The position numbers were made by a program, and so were the translations under genes. This document shows, one piece after another, positions 44,101 to 49,833 of a stretch of 64,000 nt of DNA; position 1 is the first letter of the stretch; each line of letters begins with the position of its first letter. The DNA is from Amycolatopsis umgeniensis (GTDB taxonomy: Bacteria; Actinomycetota; Actinomycetes; Mycobacteriales; Pseudonocardiaceae), in the NCBI RefSeq assembly GCF_014205155.1, contig NZ_JACHMX010000001.1, positions 5,952,001-6,016,000 of the forward strand. The letters are read 5' to 3'. The notes beneath the pieces were generated by a model, which worked only from the letters and a program-made list of their open reading frames with translations, was not told where the DNA came from and searched no databases.

Positions 44101-44390
44101 ACGAGCCGCGTCAGCTCGGCCGTCGTCGATCGCACGCTCGCCGGGACACCGATTCCGCCCGCCCGCAGGACCGCCAGGCAGTATTCGGCGAATTCGACGC
44201 GCGCGCCGACGTGCACCAGTACCCGGTCGCCCCGGGCGATTCCGAGCCCCGTCGCCAACCGGCCGCTCGACTCCAGCACTTCCCCGAAGGTCAGGGTCCG
44301 GTGCTCGTCGGTGAACGCGGGCCGATCGCCCGGAAGCTCCTTCAGCAACGTCACCAATGGCCGCGGCGGCCCGCCGCGAATCTCGGTCAT
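38079..44390 (-). CDS. Type I polyketide synthase, ligase-ACP-KS-AT-DH-KR-ACP
   Basis: A 2103-residue PKS. In order: acyl-AMP ligase (LLYTSGTTGRPKE near 155, GYGSTETSG near 290); ACP with Ser in GLTSVGG near 493; KS from about 556 with DTACSSSL (Cys near 725), EGHGTATPIGDP and KANIGHTQAAAG; AT with GHSIGE near 1150 and HAFHS, the malonyl-CoA type; DH with His near 1429 in LADHVVGDSTLFP (Asp replaces the usual Gly at the fifth motif position) and HPVLLDAAVH near 1569; KR with TGGTGALG near 1778 and FSSLAG/ANYAAAN, with an Asp typical of B-type ketoreductases; ACP with LGIDSL near 2060. No ER or thioesterase. ATG 44390 has no ribosome site; TATACC lies 8 nt upstream. The free acid starter and release step are unknown. 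Confidence 0.92.
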   Translation of the reverse strand: MTEIRGGPPRPLVTLLKELPGDRPAFTDEHRTLTFGEVLESSGRLATGLGIARGDRVLVHVGARVEFAEYCLAVLRAGGIGVPASVRSTTAELTRLVADSGAGLLVTEERHAATVREVQAERPRLRVVFVEDEPPPARGEPRDDLGLDEPAWLLYTSGTTGRPKEVLTTQRAVLWSSAVCYGPMYGISGTDTVLWPLPLHHAYALSLAFAGTIALGTHTRIVGRDLPSALTAYPGGVLAGVPATFLNLRQEIRHPLPAPRLCLSGGSPCTPSARAAVRELFGIPVLDGYGSTETSGKIAAQLPGEEDLTPLPGMEIRVVDGQIEVRGPGVAPSAAGVGGWYRTGDAGRFADGRLTIDGRVDDVIVCGGQNVHPTEIEAVIAEFPEVDDVLVTGRPDEVLGAVPVAFLVSGPTEPDLDEVRRLCRERLSPFKVPVAFHRIERLPRTTSGKALRRALRVPRPGDGEALVREALAELGDEDLGEQWRERPFAELGLTSVGGVQLRHRLAGAIGFDLPQSLVYDFPTPAAVIGELDRLLSGESRPARTGTVSARAGEPIAIVATACRFPGGVTSPEELWNLVAGGVDATGDFPSDRGWDVAALYDPDPGRIGGSTTRRGGFLYDAADFDPALFGMSPRDALATDPQQRLLLETSWELFERAGLDTAEVRGSDTGVFVGVMHEDYASRLEGHQLEGRLGIGSSHALASGRISYTFGLTGPAITVDTACSSSLVALHWAVRALRAGECSLAVAGGSTVMSTPRTFLEFSRQRGLSPDGRCRSYAAGANGTAWAEGAGVVLLERLSDARRNGHPVLALVSGSAVNSDGASNGLTAPSGRAQRAVIASALADAGLAATDVDAVEGHGTATPIGDPIEAEALIAAYGGGRDRPLWLGSVKANIGHTQAAAGVAGVIKMVEALRHERLPRSLHADDPSPRIDWSAGDVTLLAEARDWRAGPKPRHAGISAFGIGGTNAHVLVSEAPPPAETARPEPLAAPWLVSAADDGALRAVASRLLATASGRDETDVAFTLATRTSLEHRAMVPSGDLDALRALATGGRRGRTVRAPATAACLFSGQGAQRAGMGKELSDGFPVFRSAFDAACQALGGPVRDVAFDGGELLNRTDHAQAALFAFEVALYRLLESWGVRPGVVTGHSIGEIAAAHVAGVLSLEDAGALVSARGRLMAALPPGGVMIAVRAAEDEVAPLVGEFADQVAIAAVNGPRSLVLSGAESVTEAIAAQWPGSTRLRVSHAFHSPLIDPILAEFREVAAGLTHRSPEIVLVSGLTGRAITGIGPEHWVRHARDTVRFADALDAVAAAGTGICLEIGPSAVLSRAAGAVLPTVSTMDTARGVLEAVGELHTAGVPVSWRSVFDGRLVSLPTYPFQRERFWLDPRPRRSPEGGGHAMLGPALVAPDSPRIVHGGSTGVHTHGWLADHVVGDSTLFPASAFVEIALHAGKASVAELTIEAPLLVTEDVALQVVVDGPRIDIYAKDADDWTRHATGRLRPSDVFAQPWKGDWPPPAIKPVSLGEAYAAREYGPAFRAVTGLWQDGDELFADVALPEGVDGRFGIHPVLLDAAVHTLALAEAPDAEVRVPFLWSGVHLFAPAARRARVHCVRTGPGEARVELFDSTGMPVAIVESLLTRPLPAGNEMLYRPRWVPVPAARADDVRIVEGGDVRTVLTALQDTLPRGERTVVVTRGATDPAAAAVFGLCTAASAEYRGLITVVDAEVPVTEVRELVGGNPEPQLAIRDGVPHALRIARTAPASTRPIDPAGTVLITGGTGALGAALARHLVSAHGVRHLLLVSRRGLAAPGAEELLSLPADVRIVGGDIADPGFVQRLVDTCDPPLTAVVHAAAVVADAAFTAQTTAGLDTVFRPKADAARILHEATRDLPLSAFVLFSSLAGIFGNAGQANYAAANRCLDALAVLRRAEGLPATSIAWGLWDLEIGLGSQIPEAARHRIQNSGVAALTLEQGLALFDAAIGHAEPVLIAARLDPTAAGLPPIADGLARPAPRPAPSPDRRWPDHPSEEELRDLLRVELAEVLGHQTPDTIPEDKPFTDLGIDSLAVVDLRTRLRELTGLELPARVLFEHPTVTELAGLLRERR

Positions 44391-44538
44391 TACACGAAGG
44401 TATAGCGACGCTGCTCCACGCTGGTACAAACGGGCCCGGTCGCGAACGCAGCGAAGTCTTTTCTTGCCCGATCGTGCACTATCCGCCGACGAATCGCGCA
44501 TTCCAGACTGGATGTCCAGCACCGATCCAGGAGGAATC

Positions 44539-45291
44539 ATGACCGAGACCGTGACCACGCAAGCCTTCGAAGCCGTTGAAGGCGAACAGAAAATCCACGT
44601 TCCGGCGGACGCGAAGTGGGGTCGTTTCAAGTTGCGAGGAGGACAGGGCGGGCACGGTAACGCGGATTCCGGCGGCCCCGGCCACGGTGCCGAAGTCGAC
44701 GCGACCGTGCCGGTCAAAGGCGGGGAAACACTCACAATCCATGTCGGTAAACAAGCGGGCAGATCCGGTGGATCGGGATTCACCACCGGCGGGAGAGGCG
44801 GGTCAGGAGAAACCGATACCGGCCGCAATGGCGGAGGCGGCGGCGGATCGAGCGCGGTCTGCCGCGGCGGCGTGCCCTTGATCGTGGCAGGCGGGGGAGG
44901 CGGCGCCGGTGGCGGATCACTGGTGGGCCGCGGCGGCGACGGCGGGGCGGGGGACAAGACGCCGCACAGGGGCGACAACGGCGAAAGCGGGACTCTCGGG
45001 GTCGGCGGCGACGGCGGAGGCGGTGGTACCGCGAAGACGTCCAAGGGTGACAACGGCCAGGGCGCGCCAGGAGCGTCGACAGCCGGTGGCGGCGGTGGCG
45101 GCGGCGCGGGGTACACGCTGAAGGGCGGCGGCGGAGGCGGGGGCGGGAAGTCGGGGACCAACGACTCGGCCGGAGGCGGCGGCGGAGCCGGTACTTCCTA
45201 TTACGTGGACGGTTCTCGTGAGCCGTCGATCCACAAGACCGGCGCGAAGGGTAACGGAAAGGTCGAACTGCTGGAGTGGTTGAAGAAGTGA
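44539..45291 (+). CDS. Glycine-rich protein, unknown function
   Basis: A 250-residue protein that is over one third glycine. A short N-terminal beta segment (MTETVTTQAFEAVEGEQKIH, VKGGETLTIHVGKQAG) precedes a region with long glycine runs, the single-cysteine stretch AVCRGGVPLIVAGGGGG and a closing AGTSYYVDG. The layout matches the glycine-rich domain (PF12810-like) seen in surface proteins from bacteria to animals. There is no signal peptide. AGGAGG lies 4 nt before ATG 44539. It is divergent from the PKS (148 bp between starts) and ends in a strong terminator. The long proline-rich frame on the other strand is its mirror image, not a gene. Confidence 0.75.
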   Translation: MTETVTTQAFEAVEGEQKIHVPADAKWGRFKLRGGQGGHGNADSGGPGHGAEVDATVPVKGGETLTIHVGKQAGRSGGSGFTTGGRGGSGETDTGRNGGGGGGSSAVCRGGVPLIVAGGGGGAGGGSLVGRGGDGGAGDKTPHRGDNGESGTLGVGGDGGGGGTAKTSKGDNGQGAPGASTAGGGGGGGAGYTLKGGGGGGGGKSGTNDSAGGGGGAGTSYYVDGSREPSIHKTGAKGNGKVELLEWLKK

Positions 45292-45298
45292 CCACGAC

Positions 45299-45334
45299 GG
45301 ATGCCCTCCCCCGCTTGGCTGGGGGAGGGCATCC
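45299..45334. terminator. Bidirectional terminator between convergent genes
   Basis: A 14-bp perfect stem (45299-45312 with 45321-45334) and an 8-nt loop GCTTGGCT, 8 bp from the glycine-rich gene stop and 7 bp from the stop of the convergent hydrolase gene. Confidence 0.85.
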
Positions 45335-45341
45335 GCCCGCC

Positions 45342-46172
45342 TCAGGCGGCCTTCTTGTTCCGCTCTGTCGCGGACCAGCCGTCCTTGTCCTGGCCGAGAC
45401 CGAAATCGTTGCCATAGAAGACACTCTTGGCGTTCTGGTCGTCGGCGAGGTGATACTGCAGCCAGGCGGTGATGGCGCCGAGGAGGCGGTATCGCGTCTC
45501 GCCCTGGAGGAAGTGGGTGGCGCCCTTCAACTGGCCGTAGACGGCGGGAACCTGGTCGCAGGCGAGGAAACGCCCGCGGACGTAGAAGGCGGGCACGATG
45601 GTGTCCGCCTGCCCGGACACGAAGAAAGCGGGTCCGTGCAGCTTGTTCACGGTGCCCTGCGGTCCAGGCATGATCGGCAGCGTCGTCTTCACCAGCGGAT
45701 CGGCGCCGGCCGCGATCGCGCCGCCCCCGCCTTGCGAATGCCCGGCGGCGGCGATCTTCCCGGTGGCGATCCGGCCTTCGAACACACTGCCCGAGCGGGA
45801 GTTCTCCGCGATCAGATACCGGGCGCCCGCCAGCATCTCCTTGCCGGACCCCGATTGGCCGGTGTTCGCGGCCGCGACGACGTAACCCCAGCTCGCGAGA
45901 TGGGTGAACAGGAGGTCGTACTGATCGACGGTGGCGCCGGTGCCGTTGCCCCAGATCAGGACCGGATGCGCGGTGCTGTCGGAGGCGATGTCCGCGGGGT
46001 AGTAGAGGGTGTGCGCCGGGCCGCCCGGTGCTTTGACCGCCTTGTGCGGGCCCGTTTTCTCGTAGACGCGGGGGCTGGTCGAGGCCGCGGCGACGGCGGG
46101 CTGGGGGGCCAGCGTGGTGGCGAGGGTCAGTGCCGTGACGGCCAGCAGTGCCCTGCGGCTCAAGGAACGCAT
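45342..46172 (-). CDS. Secreted alpha/beta hydrolase (PET hydrolase/dienelactone-hydrolase-like)
   Basis: A 276-residue secreted serine hydrolase. The signal peptide is MRSLSRRALLAVTALTLATT followed by a PAVAAA cleavage region. Catalytic residues: Ser in AAAGHSQGGGGA, Asp in SGQADTIVP and His in GATHFLQGE. The oxyanion region PVLIWGNGTGA is close to bacterial chlorophyllase/PET-hydrolase-like proteins. GGAGG lies 5 nt before ATG 46172; earlier starts read through non-conserved sequence. It stands alone between two gene-free stretches. Likely acts on an extracellular ester; substrate not known. Confidence 0.85.
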   Translation of the reverse strand: MRSLSRRALLAVTALTLATTLAPQPAVAAASTSPRVYEKTGPHKAVKAPGGPAHTLYYPADIASDSTAHPVLIWGNGTGATVDQYDLLFTHLASWGYVVAAANTGQSGSGKEMLAGARYLIAENSRSGSVFEGRIATGKIAAAGHSQGGGGAIAAGADPLVKTTLPIMPGPQGTVNKLHGPAFFVSGQADTIVPAFYVRGRFLACDQVPAVYGQLKGATHFLQGETRYRLLGAITAWLQYHLADDQNAKSVFYGNDFGLGQDKDGWSATERNKKAA

Positions 46173-46338
46173 GGTGCCTCCGAAGGGTCGAGAGGTTGTT
46201 CCTCGATCATTCCAAGCGGAGAGGAAAGGCGAGCTGGAGGTTTCCCAGGTTTGGCGTCTGGGGATTGTGAACGGTGACAAGGGGGTGCGTAGGGATACGT
46301 ACTCAAAATCCACGTGGTCCGAGCCGGTACTTTCGCGT

Positions 46339-46401
46339 GATCAGACGGACGACACGTGTGATCGAGTGGACGACACCCGTGACTGGGCGGACGACACCCG
46401 G
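46339..46401. repeat. Three imperfect 21-bp direct repeats
   Basis: Copies at 46339-46359, 46360-46380 and 46381-46401 share GGACGACAC at the same place in each. Period 21 is two helical turns, so they could be protein-binding sites, but they may also be neutral tandem repeats. Confidence 0.8.
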
Positions 46402-46483
46402 CCACGGCCGGATCGTAGGTAAGTGAGCACGGTTGGGCCTCGCGCTCTTGCCGCTCGCGAGTGCTCGGTTATGTGTCGGTGCG

Positions 46484-46520
46484 GGGGTCGTGAGTGGCAA
46501 GTGGTGTTCTGGCGGACCGG
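46484..46520. repeat. Dispersed repeat A, copy 1
   Basis: Starts GGGGTCGTGAGTGGCA and ends GACCGG. A second copy with a few differences is at 53874-53911. It lies 142 bp before repeat B (46663-46691). Confidence 0.8.
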
Positions 46521-46598
46521 TATTTGCCGACCCACTGGAAACGGACTTCGCCTCGGCGAGTTAGCGGAGCTCGGGCTGGCGTGACCAGCATGCCCTGC

Positions 46599-46645
46599 GA
46601 CGGTGAAGGATTTAGGACACTGAACGTCCCAATTCCTTCATCGTC
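46599..46645. repeat. Imperfect hairpin, 20-bp arms, 7-nt loop
   Basis: Arms 46599-46618 and 46626-46645 match at 17 of 20 positions around loop ACTGAAC. The inner GGAC..GTCC and TGA-containing loop link it to the hairpins at 33584 and 33681; it may be an older, decayed copy. Confidence 0.75.
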
Positions 46646-46662
46646 GACTTCGACGTCCGAGG

Positions 46663-46691
46663 GGTGTCGTGACCGGTATGAGACTGGAGTG
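46663..46691. repeat. Dispersed repeat B, copy 1
   Basis: A 29-bp stretch starting GGTGTCGTGACCGGT, matched with one difference at 53932-53960. Confidence 0.85.
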
Positions 46692-46776
46692 GCCCCGTCG
46701 TCCTTGCGCAGGTCGAGCGTAGGTAGGTGAATACGGGCCCGTTCTAACGCGACTTACCACTCACGAGCGTCAGCGT

Positions 46777-48003
46777 TCACCGGTCCGATTTCGTCCAGGT
46801 GACCGGCAATTCGTGCACGCCGTAGATGTTCATGTCGGTCTTGAGCTTGATTTCGTCGGCGGGGACGGCGAGTTCGAGATCCGGGAAGCGCCGCAGCAGG
46901 CCATCGAAACCCGCGCGCATCTCGATCCGCGACAGCTGCTGGCCGAGGCACTGGTGGACGCCGTGGCCGAAGGACAGCATGCCGCGGGCGTTGCGGTGGA
47001 TGTCCAGGCTGTCGGGGTTCTCGAAGCGTCGAGGGTCGTGGTTGGCGGCCAGCAGCGACACGATGACGGTCGATCCCGCGCGGATCGTTTCGCCGCCGAG
47101 CTCGAGATCCTCCGTGGCGTAGCGGAAGAAAATGTCGGCGACGGACAGGTAGCGGAGGAGTTCCTCGACGGCGCCGGGGAGCAGTTCCGCGTCGGCCCGC
47201 AGTTCTGCCAGCTGCTCAGGGTTTTCCAGGAGCGCGAAGGTGCCCAGCGCCAGCATGTTGGCGGTCGTCTCGTGACCGGCGAGCAGCAGCAAGAAGGCGG
47301 CGCCCGCCAGTTCCTCGATGGTGAGGTCTTCGTAGCGGCCGAGGTCGGACAGGATGTCGTCGTCGGGGGTCTCGCGTTTGCGCGTGACCAGTTCGGTGAG
47401 GAAGGTGTTCATCCCGATGAACGCGGCCATCTTCTCCTCCAGCGTCTGGTCCCTCACCATGAGCTGGGCGGAGTTGGCCTGGAAGCTCTCCCGGTCCTCG
47501 TAGGGGACACCGAGCAGCGCGCAGATCACCAGCGACGGCACCGGCAGCGCGAACTCCTTGACCAGGTCGACCGGCGGGACGAGGGCGGCCATCGCGTCCA
47601 GCTGCCGCTCGGTGACCTCGACGATCTGCTCTTCGAGCTGCTTCATCCGCTTCACGGTGAAAGCGCCGGTGAGCCGCTTCCGCAGCCGGCCGTGGTCCGG
47701 CGGGTCCATGGCGATGAACATGCCCGGCATCGCCGGGGACGGCTCGGTCTGCGCGGGCATCCCCGGCGTCTCGTACGGCATGTGGAGGATGCCGATGTCC
47801 TGGCGTGAGCTGAACCGGGTGTCGGCCATCATCTGCCGCACCTCGTCGTAGCCGGTGACGAGCCAGCCCTCGTGACCGTCGGGGAACACCATGGGACTCA
47901 CCGGGCGGGCGTCGCGCAGCCGGGTGATCTCGCGGGGCGGGTCGAAGGGACCAGCGTCGCGCTTCATCGGGAGGCCCTGCGGGACGGGAACCGTCTGAGT
48001 CAT
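46777..48003 (-). CDS. Cytochrome P450
   Basis: A 408-residue soluble bacterial P450. Seen: I-helix oxygen-binding LLLLAGHETTANM, K-helix ExxR in EELLRYL, and the heme loop LSFGHGVHQCLGQQLSRIEM with the cysteine ligand near residue 350. The N-terminal pattern DPPREITRLRDARPVSPMVF is typical of CYP105/107-like monooxygenases. ATG 48003 with AAAGG upstream is chosen; an upstream GTG-led extension is non-conserved. No ferredoxin gene is adjacent. It is divergent from a DrrAB-like exporter across a block of SARP-type repeats, and a SARP regulator is nearby, so it probably hydroxylates a secondary metabolite or a toxic compound that the exporter removes. Confidence 0.9.
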   Translation of the reverse strand: MTQTVPVPQGLPMKRDAGPFDPPREITRLRDARPVSPMVFPDGHEGWLVTGYDEVRQMMADTRFSSRQDIGILHMPYETPGMPAQTEPSPAMPGMFIAMDPPDHGRLRKRLTGAFTVKRMKQLEEQIVEVTERQLDAMAALVPPVDLVKEFALPVPSLVICALLGVPYEDRESFQANSAQLMVRDQTLEEKMAAFIGMNTFLTELVTRKRETPDDDILSDLGRYEDLTIEELAGAAFLLLLAGHETTANMLALGTFALLENPEQLAELRADAELLPGAVEELLRYLSVADIFFRYATEDLELGGETIRAGSTVIVSLLAANHDPRRFENPDSLDIHRNARGMLSFGHGVHQCLGQQLSRIEMRAGFDGLLRRFPDLELAVPADEIKLKTDMNIYGVHELPVTWTKSDR

Positions 48004-48050
48004 CGGGATGCCTTTCGTGGTGGTTGTGACGACCACCTTCCCCGCGAGAG

Positions 48051-48113
48051 CTGACACCCTCCTGACACGGCGCTGACACCACCCGTGTCAGCGTCGTGGC
48101 GGGGGCGTGTCAG
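48051..48113. promoter_or_regulatory. SARP-type 11-bp repeat block between P450 and ABC genes
   Basis: On the plus strand CTGACAC occurs at 48051, 48062 and 48073, exactly 11 bp apart (units end CCTC, GGCG, CACC). On the minus strand CTGACAC occurs at 48113-48107 and 48091-48085, 22 bp apart, with a degenerate CCGCCAC between. Heptamer direct repeats with 11-bp spacing are the known binding pattern of SARP regulators; one is encoded at 49817-52942. Each array points at one of the divergent genes. Confidence 0.78.
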
Positions 48114-48136
48114 CCGGGCCGCCCAGAGTGAGCGGC

Positions 48137-49072
48137 ATGAAAGATTCAGCGATCGCGGTCTCCGGACTGCGCAAGACCTTCGGCGACAAAGTCGTGCTCG
48201 ACGGCATCGATCTGGCTGTCCCGGCGGGCACCATCTTCTCCCTCCTGGGCCCGAACGGGGCGGGCAAGACGACCACGGTGAACCTCCTGACCACCTTGAT
48301 GAAGGCCGACGGCGGGACGGCGAAGGTCGCCGGATACGACATCACGGCCGAGGCCAAGGCGGTGCGCGCGGCGATCGGGGTCACCGGCCAGTTCGCGGCG
48401 GTGGACGAGCTGCTGACCGGGCAGGAGAACCTGCAACTGATGGTGGACCTGAACAAACGCGCCTCCGGCGGCAAGCGGGTCGTGACCGATCTGCTGGAGC
48501 GTTTCGACCTGGTGGAATCGGCACGGAAGCCGGCGTCGACCTACTCCGGGGGGATGCGCCGGAAGCTGGATCTGGCGATGACGCTCGTCGGCGATCCGCG
48601 CATCATCTTCCTCGACGAACCGACCACGGGGCTCGACCCGCGCAGCCGCCGCACGATGTGGACGATCATCCGCGAGCTGGTGGCCGGCGGCGTGACCATC
48701 TTCCTCACCACCCAGTACCTCGAGGAAGCCGATCAGCTCGCCGACCGCATCGCGGTCCTCGACGGCGGCCGTCTGGTCGCCAACGGCACCCCCGCCGAAC
48801 TCAAGCGCCAGATGCCCGGCACGCACGTCCGGCTCCGGTTCACCACGGTCGAAGAACTCGACGCGGCGGCGCGGCTCTTCCCCGCGTCCACGCGGGACGA
48901 CGAGGCGCTGGCCCTGCGGGTCCCCAGCGACGGTGGGACCCGGTCCCTGCGCTCGCTGCTGGACAGGCTCGACGAGCACTCGATCGCGGCGGAAGAGTTT
49001 TCCGTCCACACCCCTGATCTCGACGACGTTTTCCTCGCCCTGACGGGCCACGACACGGAGGCAGTCAAGTGA
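48137..49072 (+). CDS. DrrA-like ABC exporter ATPase
   Basis: A 311-residue ATPase of the DrrA/antibiotic-export group. Walker A LLGPNGAGKTTTV, Q-loop region GVTGQFAAVDELLTG, signature TYSGGMRRKLDLAMTLV, Walker B IIFLDEPTTGLDPRSR and switch histidine-like TTQYLEEADQ (Gln in place of His, as in DrrA proteins) are visible, followed by the C-terminal regulatory extension of this group. ATG 48137 is chosen; GTG 48107 would extend into the repeat block. The permease gene overlaps it by 4 nt. Expression is probably driven from the SARP repeat region. Confidence 0.9.
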   Translation: MKDSAIAVSGLRKTFGDKVVLDGIDLAVPAGTIFSLLGPNGAGKTTTVNLLTTLMKADGGTAKVAGYDITAEAKAVRAAIGVTGQFAAVDELLTGQENLQLMVDLNKRASGGKRVVTDLLERFDLVESARKPASTYSGGMRRKLDLAMTLVGDPRIIFLDEPTTGLDPRSRRTMWTIIRELVAGGVTIFLTTQYLEEADQLADRIAVLDGGRLVANGTPAELKRQMPGTHVRLRFTTVEELDAAARLFPASTRDDEALALRVPSDGGTRSLRSLLDRLDEHSIAAEEFSVHTPDLDDVFLALTGHDTEAVK

Positions 49073-49833
49073 CCACCCAGACGATGAGCGCCAAGTCCCC
49101 CTCGATGGTGATGTTGCGCCGCAACTTCAAGCACCTCACCCGCAATCCGACCTCGGTCTTCAACGCGATCTTGATGCCGGTCGTGATGATGCTGATGTTC
49201 GTGTACGTGTTCGGAGACGCCTTCAGCGTCGGCGTCGACTACATCGACTACGCGACGCCGGGATTGATGCTGCTGGCCGTCTGTTACGGCCTCGGCGCCA
49301 CCGCGACGGCGGTGAACTCCGACATGACGAAGGGCATCATCAACCGCTTCAAGGTCATGGACGTCTCTCGCGGCGCGGTGCTCACCGGGCACGTCGTGTC
49401 CAGCGTGCTGACCAACCTGGTCGCCATCGCGGCGCTCACCGGGGTCGCCTTCCTGCTGGGGTTCTCCCCGTCGGCGGGTTTCCTCGACTGGCTCGGTGTG
49501 GTCGGGATCGTCGTCCTGCTGGGTTTCGCGGCGGGCTGGCTCACCGTCGCGCTCGGCCTGGCGGCGAAGTCCCCGGAAACCGCGGGGATCGCCTCCGTGC
49601 CGCTGGTCATGCTGCCGTTCTTCAGCAGCGCGATCGTGCCGGCGGAGAAGATGGGGCCCGGGCTCCGGGAGTTCGCCCAGTACCAGCCCTTCACCCCGAT
49701 CATCGAGACACTGCGCGGGCTCCTCAACGGGGCACCGGCCGCCGGCGACGTGATCCCCGCCCTCGGGTGGTGCGTCGGGATCGCCCTCGCCGGGTACCTG
49801 TGGGCGTCCTCGACGTTCAAGAAGCGAGCGTGA
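49069..49833 (+). CDS. DrrB-like ABC-2 membrane permease
   Basis: A 254-residue ABC-2 type permease with six hydrophobic segments, the membrane partner of the preceding DrrA-like ATPase. Seen: the N-terminal cytoplasmic helix MVMLRRNFKHLTRNPTSVF, then FNAILMPVVMMLMFVYVFGD, and the conserved PEAGGIAS-type stretch KSPETAGIASVPLVMLPFFS. It starts with GTG overlapping the ATPase stop (GTGA). Its 3' end overlaps that of the convergent SARP gene by 17 bp. The transporter likely exports the P450-related compound. Confidence 0.9.
   Translation: MTTQTMSAKSPSMVMLRRNFKHLTRNPTSVFNAILMPVVMMLMFVYVFGDAFSVGVDYIDYATPGLMLLAVCYGLGATATAVNSDMTKGIINRFKVMDVSRGAVLTGHVVSSVLTNLVAIAALTGVAFLLGFSPSAGFLDWLGVVGIVVLLGFAAGWLTVALGLAAKSPETAGIASVPLVMLPFFSSAIVPAEKMGPGLREFAQYQPFTPIIETLRGLLNGAPAAGDVIPALGWCVGIALAGYLWASSTFKKRA

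Larger units (their letters stand above)
46173..46776. other. Gene-free interval of 604 bp rich in repeats
   Basis: No convincing gene: short open frames lack ribosome sites and coding character. The interval contains three 21-bp direct repeats (46339-46401), an imperfect hairpin (46599-46645) and two stretches (46484-46520 and 46663-46691) that recur near 53.9 kb. The promoter of the hydrolase gene should be near its right-hand start, but no clear boxes were identified. Confidence 0.7.

Noticed and set aside
44391..45161. Proline-rich N-terminal extension of the PKS frame
   Set aside because: It is antisense to the glycine-rich gene (Gly codons read as Pro/Ala/Arg on the other strand); the PKS begins at ATG 44390 with the ligase domain.
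46173..46776. Short open frames in the repeat-rich gap
   Set aside because: No ribosome sites, no family resemblance, and frames run through repeats and hairpin arms.
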